Part shown: positions 24,161 through 31,791 of the stretch, one piece after another
Layout: each line of letters begins with the position of its first letter
Numbering within the stretch: the stretch's first letter is position 1
DNA from: Pseudonocardia humida
Lineage (GTDB): Bacteria > Actinomycetota > Actinomycetes > Mycobacteriales > Pseudonocardiaceae
Length of the DNA: 37,305 nt
Direction of reading: 5' to 3'
NCBI RefSeq assembly: GCF_023898865.1
Contig: NZ_JAGSOV010000097.1
Coordinates: forward strand, 1-37,305
The notes under the pieces: generated by a model
What the model saw: only the letters and a program-made list of their open reading frames with translations
Told to the model about the DNA's origin: nothing
Database searches by the model: none
Program-made: the position numbers and the translations under genes

Positions 24161-25708
24161 TCAGCACGGTGAGCACGGCGACGACGACGCTGAAGACCCG
24201 CGGGCGCCGTTCCGCCGCTGACGGTCTCCCGACGACGACGCGCGCCCACCGGACCCGACCGGACGTGCTCGGGGGAGCGGGGCGCCGACGACGGGCGCGG
24301 CCCGGCCCGGGCGCAGCACCGCGCGGACCAGCAGCAGCCAGGGCAGCGCCAGGACCAGGCTGCCCAGCAGGTCGAGCGGGTGGTGCACGCCCAGGTGCAG
24401 GCGCGACACCCCGACCGCGAACGGCACGACCACCGCGGCGGCGACGGCGAGCACCCGCGGCAGCCGCGCACGGGCGTGGGCCAGCACGAGCACCGCGACG
24501 GCGCCGTAGAGCGACAGCGCCGCCGACAGGTGCCCCGACGGGAAGCTGGACGTCGGCGGCAGGGCCGGGTCGAGGCCCGGCAGCTGCGGCCGGGTCCGGT
24601 CGATGATCGTCGCGGTGGTCAGGAACAGGGCCAGCTCCCCGACCAGCACCAGGGCCAGGAAGAGCACGGGCCGCCACCGGCGCAGCAGCGCCAGCGCCAC
24701 CGCCGCGGCGAGCAGGCCCTGGCCGATGACGGCGGGCGTACCCCCGGGAAGGCTCGCGGCGTGGGCGAGGTCGACCGTCAGCGGTGTCCGGTTGAGCGCC
24801 ACCCACCTCGTCACGTCCGAGCTGAAGTCGATCACCGCCGTACCCGCCAGCACGTCGGTGACCAGCCGTCCCAGCGCCAGCAGCACGCCCAGCAGCAGCA
24901 CCCAGCCGACGACGAGCACCGCGGCGGCCTGCCAGGCGTGCCGGTCGTGAGTCGGACGCGACCCCGGCGCGGGCTCCAGGTCCGCGGCGGACTCCGGCTC
25001 CAGGCCGGCGCCGAGCGCGCCGGAGCGGGGCAGCCCGCCCGCGCGCCGCCACCCCGCGAACGCGACGGCGGTGGCGGCGAGCCACAGCCCGCCCAGCATC
25101 CACCCGCCGACGACGTCGGACAGGTAGTGCACGCCGAGGGCGAGGCGGGTGGCGCCCACCGCGACCAGCAGCGCGACCGTCGCGGCGGCCGCGCCGATCC
25201 GCGCCCGCCGGCCGAGCAGCGGCCACGCCACCATGAGCACGACGCCGTAGGCCACCGTCGAACCGAGGGCGTGGCCGCTGGGGAAGCTCGGGTCGCCGAC
25301 CGCGGCGAGCGGCACGTCGACCACCGGCCGCAGCCGCCCGACCAGGTCCTTGGCCGCCGGGGTGAGAACCAGCCCGCCGAGGCCGGTGACGACCGCGTAG
25401 CCCGCCAACCGGGCTCGGCCGCGCAGCACCAGGTAGGCGGCCAGGGCGGTCACCACCAACCCCAGCACCGGCGTGTCGCCGAGCATGGTCACCACGCGCA
25501 GCGCCTGCACCAGCACCGGGTGCGGGGAGACGAGGGCGTTGAGCCGGTCGGCCAGCCACCCGTCCGCGCCGACCACGCGACCCGGTCGACCGGTCACCGC
25601 CGCGGTGAGCAGCACGAACCCGACCGCGGCGGCCACCAGGGCCATGGCGGCAGCGCTGCTGCGCCCGAGGAAGCGGCCCAGGCCCGGCCGGGCCGGGACG
25701 CCCGTCAT
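24161..25708 (-). CDS. Double-domain PAP2 phosphatase
   Basis: 515 aa from ATG 25708, overlapping the YetF stop (ATGA). Two PAP2 domains lie in tandem. Domain 1 has all three signature parts: KDLVGRLRP (120-128), PSFPSGHA (His 146) and TRLALGVHYLSD (Arg 188, His 194, Asp 198). Domain 2 has DRTRP, TSSFPSGHLSA and SRLHLGVHHPLD, but the first-motif Lys is replaced by Ala. PAP2 enzymes dephosphorylate membrane lipid phosphates such as undecaprenyl pyrophosphate or phosphatidate. The first site looks fully active. The low-complexity last 40 residues approach the homopolymer and may not be native. Confidence 0.8.
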   Translation of the reverse strand: MTGVPARPGLGRFLGRSSAAAMALVAAAVGFVLLTAAVTGRPGRVVGADGWLADRLNALVSPHPVLVQALRVVTMLGDTPVLGLVVTALAAYLVLRGRARLAGYAVVTGLGGLVLTPAAKDLVGRLRPVVDVPLAAVGDPSFPSGHALGSTVAYGVVLMVAWPLLGRRARIGAAAATVALLVAVGATRLALGVHYLSDVVGGWMLGGLWLAATAVAFAGWRRAGGLPRSGALGAGLEPESAADLEPAPGSRPTHDRHAWQAAAVLVVGWVLLLGVLLALGRLVTDVLAGTAVIDFSSDVTRWVALNRTPLTVDLAHAASLPGGTPAVIGQGLLAAAVALALLRRWRPVLFLALVLVGELALFLTTATIIDRTRPQLPGLDPALPPTSSFPSGHLSAALSLYGAVAVLVLAHARARLPRVLAVAAAVVVPFAVGVSRLHLGVHHPLDLLGSLVLALPWLLLVRAVLRPGRAAPVVGAPLPRARPVGSGGRASSSGDRQRRNGARGSSASSSPCSPC

Positions 25709-26193
25709 CGGTCCGCCTCGGGCAGCTCGGGCACTGCGGTCAGCACGCTCAGCGTCCCGTCGGTCTCCAGCACCACGGCCTCCACCTCGGCCAGGCCGGC
25801 GTGCCCCGACGACCGCGCGGCCTGGCGGACCTCGTCCTCGGTCACCCGCGCCCGCCGCATCGGCCCGGCCAGGAACCCGCCCCGGTAGAGCAGCACCGGC
25901 TCGGACTTCACCGCCCGTTCCACCGCCCGCCAGCGCAGCGACGAGCGGCTGACCACGTACTGCAGCAGAACCAGCACCCCCAGCCCGAGCACGCCCTCGG
26001 CGAAGCTGACGTCGGCGTCGAGCAGCACCGTGGCCAGGGTCGAGCCGAGGGCGACCGTGACGACCAGGTCGAACGCGTTCAGCTTGGACAGCGTGCGCGC
26101 GCCGGACACGCGCAGCACGGCGACCAGAGCGAGGTAGGCCAGCGGGCCCACGACCAGGATGCGGCCCAGGTCGGACCAGGAGTCGAACCACAC
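25705..26193 (-). CDS. YetF/DUF421-family membrane protein
   Basis: 162 aa from GTG 26193, close behind GGGTAGGCC (26208..26200), so the message is nearly leaderless. Three N-terminal membrane segments (ILVVGPLAYLALVAVLRVSG and others) are followed by the DUF421 soluble domain. LNAFDLVVTVALGSTLATVL is diagnostic, as is the region around PVLLYRGGF, then TEDEVRQAARSSG. YetF proteins in Bacillus are spore and envelope proteins of unknown role. It overlaps the PAP2 gene, forming an operon controlled by the R4 region. Confidence 0.8.
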   Translation of the reverse strand: MWFDSWSDLGRILVVGPLAYLALVAVLRVSGARTLSKLNAFDLVVTVALGSTLATVLLDADVSFAEGVLGLGVLVLLQYVVSRSSLRWRAVERAVKSEPVLLYRGGFLAGPMRRARVTEDEVRQAARSSGHAGLAEVEAVVLETDGTLSVLTAVPELPEADR

Positions 26194-26199
26194 GCTCCA

Positions 26200-26253
26200 G
26201 GCCTACCCGCCACGCCCGCCGACAGGCACCGCGAGCCTGACGAGGAGCTGACG
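26200..26253 (-). promoter_or_regulatory. YetF promoter: direct repeat R4 and GGGTAGGCC
   Basis: On the minus strand CGTCAG-N5-CGTCAG (26253..26237) is followed after exactly 28 nt by GGGTAGGCC (26208..26200), the same layout and spacing as R1. GTGC lies 17 nt before GGGTAG and could serve as a -35. The other strand leads into element c. Confidence 0.6.
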
Positions 26254-26270
26254 GTGCGCCATACCGGACC

Positions 26271-26292
26271 GTCGCAAGCCGTCCGCCAGGTA
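26271..26292 (+). promoter_or_regulatory. Promoter-like element c (GTCGCAAG-N8-CAGGTA)
   Basis: CGCAAG 26273-26278, CAGGTA 26287-26292, then GGGGGAACGCC at 26307. It stands 33 nt (to CAGGTA) past repeat R4 in the CTGACG orientation and 86 nt before the lipoprotein start. Element e shows the same arrangement. Confidence 0.6.
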
Positions 26293-26377
26293 ACCGCCGC
26301 AGGGACGGGGGAACGCCGATGCCGTCCGGACGTCGGCCGGGACGGGCCCGGCCGACCCGGCACCGGAAGGAGCGATC

Positions 26378-27013
26378 ATGACTGACACCCTGCGCCGCCG
26401 CGGACGGTCGGCGACGAGCCCGCTGGTGGCGCTGGCCGCCGCCGCGGGGCTCGCCCTGGCCGGCTGCGCGACCGACGCACCGGTCGCCCCGGACGCCCCC
26501 GAACCGGTCCCCGCCCCCGGTGGGGAGGCCGTCGAGGGCACCGCCGGCCCCGAGGCGGTGGCCTGGACGGGCTCGGTGTGCGAGGCGCTGGTCCCGGTCG
26601 CGCAGACGCTGCGCACCCCACCGGAGATCGACGTCACCGCCCCGCAGGCCGCCCGACAGGCCTACCGCGACTTCCTCGTCGAGGCCCGGACGCAGGCCGA
26701 CCAGGCCCAGCAGCAGCTGTCCACGCTCGGGGCGCCGCCGGTCGAGGAGGGCGAGGAACTGGCCCAGGAGGTCCAGGAGCAGGTGACCGACCTGCGCGAG
26801 GACGTGACCGAGGCGCTGAACCGGGTCGAGGCGGCGGACCCGAACAACCCGCTGGCGATCGGCGAGGCCGTGGTGGCCGGGGGCAACGTGCTGGGCGCGG
26901 TGGGCAACAACGTGCAGGCGGTCGGCGCCCTGACCGACGAGCCGGAGCTGCGCAACGCGTTCGAGCAGGCCCCGGCGTGCGAGGAGCTGCGTGACGCCGG
27001 CGACTCCGAATGA
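26378..27013 (+). CDS. Lipoprotein of unknown function
   Basis: 211 aa from ATG 26378 after GGAAGGAGCGATC. The signal peptide ends with lipobox LALAGC (Cys 30). A Pro/Ala-rich linker follows, then a helical domain with coiled-coil character: YRDFLVEARTQADQAQQQLS and EELAQEVQEQVTDLREDVTE. Two Cys residues (in VCEALVP and ACEELRD) frame the domain and may form a disulfide. A similar but shorter design is found in the protein at 36623. Expression is probably driven by element c, divergent from yetF. Confidence 0.7.
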   Translation: MTDTLRRRGRSATSPLVALAAAAGLALAGCATDAPVAPDAPEPVPAPGGEAVEGTAGPEAVAWTGSVCEALVPVAQTLRTPPEIDVTAPQAARQAYRDFLVEARTQADQAQQQLSTLGAPPVEEGEELAQEVQEQVTDLREDVTEALNRVEAADPNNPLAIGEAVVAGGNVLGAVGNNVQAVGALTDEPELRNAFEQAPACEELRDAGDSE

Positions 27014-27043
27014 CGCGGGCGTCGACCTCACGACCGAGCCCGA

Positions 27044-27060
27044 CGATCGACTGTCGATCG
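27044..27060. repeat. 17-bp palindrome CGATCGAC-t-GTCGATCG
   Basis: Perfect 8-bp arms around one base, between the lipoprotein stop and the dehydrogenase remnant. It could be an operator or simple debris; no T-tract follows, so a terminator is less likely. Confidence 0.4.
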
Positions 27061-27104
27061 CTGCCGGCCGTTTTCCGACTCCGGTCACGGGGAAGCGCTG
27101 GCCC

Positions 27105-27209
27105 GTGAAGGCACTCACCGTCGTCCCGGCCACCGCCCGTTCCGCCCGGCTCACCGACCTGCCCGACTTGGCCGTCGGGGTGAAGGTCGTCATCGAGATG
27201 GGGGGTTGA
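27105..27209 (+). pseudogene. Glucose-1-dehydrogenase-like remnant
   Basis: From GTG 27105 the frame reads VKALTVVPATARSARLTDLPD, which resembles the start of zinc-dependent glucose/threonine dehydrogenases (MDR family). It then jumps to LAVGVKVVIEMGG and stops. The family is about 350 aa, so most of the gene has been deleted. Its stop overlaps the TTG three codons upstream of the GH15 start. Confidence 0.45.
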
Positions 27210-27211
27210 GC

Positions 27212-29005
27212 GTGCCCGGTCGGATCGAGGACTACGCCCTGCTCGGCGACCTGCAGACCGCCGCGCTCGTCGGCCGGGACGGCTCGGTCGACTGGCTGTG
27301 CGTGCCCCGCTTCGACTCCGCGGCCTGCTTCGCCGCCCTGCTGGACGACGACTCCGCCGGGCACTGGCGGATCGCGCCGGCCGCCGGGGGGCCGGCCACC
27401 CGCCGGTCCTACCGCGGCGACACCCTCGTGCTCGACAGCGAGTGGGACACCCCGGAGGGCACCGTCCGGATCACCGACTGCATGCCGCCGCGCGGTGAGG
27501 CGGCCGACGTGGTCCGCGTCGTGCACGGGGTGTCCGGTGCCGTCCCCATGCGGATGGAGCTGCGGCTGCGGTTCGACTACGGCCACGTCGTGCCCTGGGT
27601 CCGCCGGGACGGTCCGGATCTGTCGGCGGTGGCCGGGCCGGACGCGGTGTGGCTGCGCACGCCGGTCGAGCTGCACGGGCAGGACCGCACGACCACCGCG
27701 GAGTTCACGGTGCGGGCGGGGGAGTCGGTGCCGTTCGTGCTGACCCACGCGCCATCGCACCACCCCCGCCCGACACCGGTCGAGCCGGTGGCGGCGATCG
27801 TCCGGACCGAGGCCTTCTGGGCGGACTGGATGGCCCGCTGCACCTACCGCGGCGAGCACGGCGCGGCGGTCCGCCGCTCGCTGCTGACGCTCAAGGCGCT
27901 CACCTACGCCCCGACCGGCGGCATCGTCGCCGCGGCGACCACCTCGCTACCCGAGCAGCTCGGCGGACCGCGCAACTGGGACTACCGCTACTGCTGGCTG
28001 CGCGACGCCACGCTGACCCTGCAGTCCCTGCTGGCCACCGGTTACACCGCCGAGGCCACGGCCTGGCGGGACTGGTTGCTGCGCGCGGTCGCCGGGGACC
28101 CGGCCGACCTGCAGATCATGTACGGGCTGCACGGCGGGCGCAGGCTGCCCGAGTTCGAGGTCGACTGGCTGGCCGGGTACGAGGGGGCGTCGCCGGTGCG
28201 GGTCGGCAACGCCGCGGCCGGGCAGTTCCAGCTCGACGTCTGGGGCGAGGTGCTCGACGGCCTGCACCACGCCCGGGCTGCCGGCGTGCAGCGCCTCGAC
28301 GAGGCCTGGGACCTGCAGCGGGCCCTGCTCGAGTTCCTGGAGGGCAGCTGGCGCGAGCCGGACGAGAGCCTGTGGGAGATGCGCGGCGGGCGACGGCACT
28401 TCGTGCACTCGAAGGTGTTGGCCTGGGCCGGGCTCGACCGGGGGGTGCGCGCGGTCGAGGAGTTCGGCCTGCCCGGACCGGCCGCGCGGTGGAAGGCGTT
28501 GCGCGCCGAGATCGCGGCGGAGGTGCTCGACCGCGGCTTCGACGCCGGGCGCGGCACGTTCACCCAGTTCTACGGCAGCCGCGGGCTCGACGCGGCGCTG
28601 CTGCTGATCCCGCACGTCGGGTTCCTGCCCTGGGACGACCCGCGGGTGGTCGGCACGGTCGACGCGGTGGCCCGCGAACTGGACGAGGACGGGCTGCTGC
28701 TGCGCTACCGCCCGGAGACCGACGGCGTCGACGGGCTGCCCGGCGGCGAGGGCGCCTTCCTGGCCTGCTCGTTCTGGCTGGTCGACGCCCTGACCGGGAC
28801 CGGGCGGGTGGCCGCGGCGCGCCGGCTGTTCGAGCGCCTGCTGGACCTGCGCTCCGACCTCGGCCTGCTGGCCGAGGAGTACGACACCCGGGCGCGCCGC
28901 CAGGTCGGGAACACCCCGCAGGCGTTCAGCCACGTCGGACTGGTGAACAGCGCCCTGCGGCTGGACGCGCACCGGCCCGCGACGGGGGAGGGGGAGCGGG
29001 CGTGA
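27212..29005 (+). CDS. Glycoside hydrolase family 15 (glucoamylase/trehalase-like)
   Basis: 597 aa from GTG 27212; a G-rich stretch precedes it and TTG 27206 is an alternative. The N-terminal beta-domain starts IEDYALLGDLQTAALVGRDG and SVDWLCVPRFDSAACFAALL. The (alpha/alpha)6 catalytic barrel has GGPRNWDYRYCWLRDATLTL and LQIMYGLHGGRRLPEFEVDW. The second catalytic Glu is in LLAEEYD near the end, and NTPQAFSHVGLV is conserved. GH15 enzymes in actinobacteria hydrolyse starch-like glucans or trehalose. Trehalose turnover would suit the stress setting, but the substrate is not decided by sequence alone. No signal peptide, so it is cytoplasmic. Confidence 0.85.
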   Translation: MPGRIEDYALLGDLQTAALVGRDGSVDWLCVPRFDSAACFAALLDDDSAGHWRIAPAAGGPATRRSYRGDTLVLDSEWDTPEGTVRITDCMPPRGEAADVVRVVHGVSGAVPMRMELRLRFDYGHVVPWVRRDGPDLSAVAGPDAVWLRTPVELHGQDRTTTAEFTVRAGESVPFVLTHAPSHHPRPTPVEPVAAIVRTEAFWADWMARCTYRGEHGAAVRRSLLTLKALTYAPTGGIVAAATTSLPEQLGGPRNWDYRYCWLRDATLTLQSLLATGYTAEATAWRDWLLRAVAGDPADLQIMYGLHGGRRLPEFEVDWLAGYEGASPVRVGNAAAGQFQLDVWGEVLDGLHHARAAGVQRLDEAWDLQRALLEFLEGSWREPDESLWEMRGGRRHFVHSKVLAWAGLDRGVRAVEEFGLPGPAARWKALRAEIAAEVLDRGFDAGRGTFTQFYGSRGLDAALLLIPHVGFLPWDDPRVVGTVDAVARELDEDGLLLRYRPETDGVDGLPGGEGAFLACSFWLVDALTGTGRVAAARRLFERLLDLRSDLGLLAEEYDTRARRQVGNTPQAFSHVGLVNSALRLDAHRPATGEGERA

Positions 29006-29139
29006 TCCTGGTGCTGGCCTCCGGGGTGGTGCTGCCGCTGCTGGTGTGGCCGGCGCTGCGGATCCCGCTCGCAGCCGGGGTCACCGCGCCGGCCCGCCTG
29101 ACCCGCGCTCACCGTGAGTGCCGCGGCGAGCCCGGCTGA
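29002..29139 (+). CDS. Possible small membrane protein overlapping GH15
   Basis: 45 aa from GTG 29002, which overlaps the GH15 stop (GTGA). The first half, ILVLASGVVLPLLVWPALRI, could span the membrane; the second is basic. The last 59 nt are antisense to the end of the YihY gene. Overlap and hydrophobicity support it weakly. Confidence 0.3.
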   Translation: MILVLASGVVLPLLVWPALRIPLAAGVTAPARLTRAHRECRGEPG

Positions 29140-30052
29140 CCAGCACCGCGTTCAGCTCGCCGCCGAGCAGCAGCCCCAGGCTCAGCAGGTACACCCAGAT
29201 CATCACGATCACGCCGCCGCCGAACGCCCCGATCACCGGGTTGGCGCCGGCGGCCACGGCGAGGTAGCCGTGGAAGCCTGCGCTGGCCGCGGCCCACCAG
29301 GCCGTGGCCAGCAGCGCCCCCGGCACCGTGTCGCGCCACCGGCTGCGCCGGTTCGGGGCCAGCCGGTACATGGTCGCCGTCCACGCCAGCAGGAGCAGCG
29401 CCACCACGGGCCCCCTGAGCACGTCCCATGTCACGGCGAACGCGGGACCGAGGCCGACCGCGTCCGCCACCGCGCTGCCCGCTCCCAGCAGCGGCCCGAC
29501 GACCAGCGCGGCCAGCGCCAGCACCCCGGCGACCAGCGTGCCGACTCCCAGCGCCGACCCGAGCAGCCGGCGGCGCAGCCAGCTGCGCCGTTCCTCGACG
29601 TCGTAGGCCAGGTTGAGCGCCCCGATCACGGTCGCGAACGCGCCGGACACGGTGACCAGCGCACCCACCGCCGCCGCGGTGAGCAGCCCGCCGCGGCTGG
29701 TGGCGAACAACGCCCGCACGGAGTCGATCACCGGACCGGCCTGCTCGGTCAGCACCGCGTCCAGCGCCGAGACCACCTCGCGCTGCGCCGCCGCGGCCAG
29801 GTCCGCGCCGACCACCAGGTCGAGCACGCCGAGCAGGCCCGTGCCCAGCAGCAGGGCGGGGAAGATGCCGAGCACGGCGAAGAACGCCGTCTCGGCGGCC
29901 AGGCCCGGCAGCCGGTCGGCGAGGGCGGCACCGGCCACCTCCCGGGCCAGGGCCCACCCGGCGCGGGTGCGGCTCGCGGTGCGCGCCCGCCAGCGCGCCC
30001 GCCGGGAGCGGGACGGGGGGCCGGCCGCGGGGGCGGCCGTCGTCGACGGCAT
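29081..30052 (-). CDS. YihY/BrkB-family membrane protein
   Basis: 323 aa from ATG 30052. Six or so membrane segments carry the family pattern: AAETAFFAVLGIFPALLLGTG after TM1, SGAFATVIGALNLAYDVEER in the middle, and YRLAPNRRSRWRDTVPGALL before the last pair. GAFGGGVIVMIWVYLLSLGL is the conserved end. The family was once misannotated as ribonuclease BN and is now regarded as an inner-membrane protein of unknown transport role. The short basic N-terminal extension is typical of actinobacteria. It converges on the GH15 gene. Confidence 0.85.
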   Translation of the reverse strand: MPSTTAAPAAGPPSRSRRARWRARTASRTRAGWALAREVAGAALADRLPGLAAETAFFAVLGIFPALLLGTGLLGVLDLVVGADLAAAAQREVVSALDAVLTEQAGPVIDSVRALFATSRGGLLTAAAVGALVTVSGAFATVIGALNLAYDVEERRSWLRRRLLGSALGVGTLVAGVLALAALVVGPLLGAGSAVADAVGLGPAFAVTWDVLRGPVVALLLLAWTATMYRLAPNRRSRWRDTVPGALLATAWWAAASAGFHGYLAVAAGANPVIGAFGGGVIVMIWVYLLSLGLLLGGELNAVLVSRARRGTHGERGSGGPAR

Positions 30053-30223
30053 GGCGGTCGCTCCAGGGGGTCCGGTCTGGTACCGGGCGCACCCGGTGGG
30101 GACGTCGGGGTGCCCGGCACCGCATCGAGGGCCCCCCGCCGGCGTTCCGCAAGACGGTCGTCGGGCGGTGGGAGCGGGCCGGGGCTGCGCCGACAGGTCG
30201 TCGCCGCGCAGACGCGCGCCGGG

Positions 30224-30541
30224 TCAGAACCAGCCGAGCGGGCCGCCGAACGGCGGACGCGGTTCGTGGGGCGGCGGTCGGCCGGGCGCGGACCGGTCGC
30301 GGCCGGAGCGGTCGGCGTCCCCGCCCGTGCTGGGCAGCCAGGCGAGCACCACGATCGTGATCGCCACGCCGAGCGCGACGACCGATCCGGTGAGCCCGAC
30401 CAGCCCGATCAGCAGCGCGGCCGCCGTTCCGGCCGACACCGTCGTGTCGCCGGGCATGGCGCCGGGGCCGGCGTCCTGGGCGAAGGTGATGGGATCGGGT
30501 TGTCGGTCCTCGGGACCGCCGTGCTCGGGCATCGGGTCCAC
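30224..30541 (-). CDS. Small single-TM membrane protein
   Basis: 105 aa from GTG 30541; ATG 30532 has the better-placed GGGAGG. A hydrophilic N-terminus is followed by one or two hydrophobic segments (TAAALLIGLVGLTGSVVALG, then VAITIVVLAWL) and a Pro/Arg-rich tail ending GGPLGWF. No family is recognised. On its upstream side GGGTAGCCC (30561..30553) and repeat R5 (30596-30612) look like its promoter. Confidence 0.55.
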   Translation of the reverse strand: MDPMPEHGGPEDRQPDPITFAQDAGPGAMPGDTTVSAGTAAALLIGLVGLTGSVVALGVAITIVVLAWLPSTGGDADRSGRDRSAPGRPPPHEPRPPFGGPLGWF

Positions 30542-30595
30542 CTCCCGTCAGCGGGCTACCCGACGCGCCCGGCGCCGACGCCGGCCCGGGCCCGT

Positions 30596-30612
30596 CGTCA
30601 GGGGATCGTCAT
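30596..30612. promoter_or_regulatory. Direct repeat R5, CGTCAG-N5-CGTCAT
   Basis: One mismatch in the second half; 11-bp period. On the minus strand GGGTAGCCC follows after 34 nt and leads to the gene at 30541. On the plus strand GGGCAC lies 28 nt away but inside the capA end, so the minus direction is more likely. Confidence 0.45.
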
Positions 30613-30633
30613 GTGGCCGCATCGGCGTGGCGC

Positions 30634-31677
30634 TCAGCGCGGGCACGTGCGGGGTCCGGACAGGACCGGGTGGCCGTGCGTGGCGATCCGCGCCGGGAGC
30701 AGGCAGCCGCGCACGGCGCCGTCCGGCTCGACCACCACCCGGGCGACCGCGGTGCGCGCCCCGGACTGGGACAGCACGGGCCAGACGAAGTTGCCCAGCC
30801 CCCAGGCGATGGGCCGGTCGCGGTAGGTCGTCATCGGTTGGAGCCGGTGCGAGTGGTGGCCGAAGACGGCGTCGGCGCCGGCGTCGACCATCGCCCGGGC
30901 GCGGGCGACGTCCTCGGGGCGGGGCTCGGTGTCGAGTTCGGCGCCCCAGTGGATGGTGACGAACACCAGGTCGGCCCGTGCCCCCGCGGCCCGCACGGCG
31001 GCGGTCATGGTCGGGATGTCGTCGCCGCTCGCCATGCCGGGTCGGGCGGGACCGGCCAGCCACTCGGCTGCGGGCACTACGCCGCCGAAGCCGAGCACCG
31101 CGATCCGCCAGCCGCCGCGCTCGACGATCGCCGGCTCGGCCGCGGCGGTGGCGTCGGCGCCGACCCCGACCGGTGCGATGCCGGCCGAGGTGGCGTGCTC
31201 GATCGAGTCGAGCAACGCGGTGGCCCCGTAGTCGCGGCCGTGGTTGTTGGCGAGGTTGGCGACGTCGACCCCGGCGTCGCGGGCGACGGGCAGCGCGTCG
31301 GGGTCGCACCGGAAGGTGAACCGCTTGTCGGCGGGGGTGCCCCGGGTCGAGACGGGGCATTCGAGGTTGACGACCGTGAGGCCGTCGGTGGTGAACAGGC
31401 CGTCGAGGCCGGTCCAGGCGTGCTCGTGGCCGCGGGTGCGCAGCGCCGGGATGTAGTCGGGGTCGAGGTTGACGTCGCCGGTGGCGTGCACGACGAGGCG
31501 CTGCCGGGCGGGCGGCTGCGCGGCGGGCGCCGAGGTGGGCGCCGCGAACGTCGGCAGCGGCGCGCCGGTGGTTCCGCCCGACCGGTCGCCCGCGCAGGCC
31601 GCGACGGTCAGGGCGAGCGCGGCCGCCACGGCTCCGGCCGCCACGTGGCGGGCGCGTGCCGAGCTCGACCCGGTCAC
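30634..31677 (-). CDS. CapA-family lipoprotein (poly-gamma-glutamate-type metallophosphatase fold)
   Basis: 347 aa from GTG 31677. A signal peptide ends in lipobox TVAAC (Cys 28). The PGA_cap domain has VHATGDVNLDPDY at its start, then LTVVNLECPVSTRG, VANLANNHGRDYGATALLDS and FVTIHWGAELDTEPRPEDVA. FGHHSHRLQPM carries the metal-binding HxH-type pair, and AWGLGNFVWP closes the fold. CapA/PgsA proteins act at the cell surface in polyglutamate or other polymer handling; members outside capsule operons are often of unknown substrate. There are no capB or capC genes nearby, so a role in capsule synthesis is doubtful. Confidence 0.8.
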   Translation of the reverse strand: MTGSSSARARHVAAGAVAAALALTVAACAGDRSGGTTGAPLPTFAAPTSAPAAQPPARQRLVVHATGDVNLDPDYIPALRTRGHEHAWTGLDGLFTTDGLTVVNLECPVSTRGTPADKRFTFRCDPDALPVARDAGVDVANLANNHGRDYGATALLDSIEHATSAGIAPVGVGADATAAAEPAIVERGGWRIAVLGFGGVVPAAEWLAGPARPGMASGDDIPTMTAAVRAAGARADLVFVTIHWGAELDTEPRPEDVARARAMVDAGADAVFGHHSHRLQPMTTYRDRPIAWGLGNFVWPVLSQSGARTAVARVVVEPDGAVRGCLLPARIATHGHPVLSGPRTCPR

Positions 31678-31791
31678 CGGTTCGCGGTCCGCGGATCGAC
31701 GCGGGCCAGCACCGCGCGGGCCACCCGGCGCCCGCCGCGCAGCGCGAAGGCGTGCCCGCGGGCCTGCAGCTGCGTGGGTCCGGATGACCGG

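Noticed and set aside
24218..24234. CTGACG-N5-CCGACG, a possible seventh direct repeat
   Set aside because: One half is degenerate and it lies in the low-complexity end of the PAP2 frame.
30148..30167. GTTCCGCAAG followed after 8 nt by CGGGCG, a possible sixth CGCAAG-type element
   Set aside because: The second half does not match CAGGTA and no plus-strand gene follows.
31674..31790. Short minus frame between the AGCS symporter and capA ending in a GTGA overlap
   Set aside because: No start codon with a ribosome site; sequence rich in Arg and Ala and not recognised. Overlap alone is not enough.
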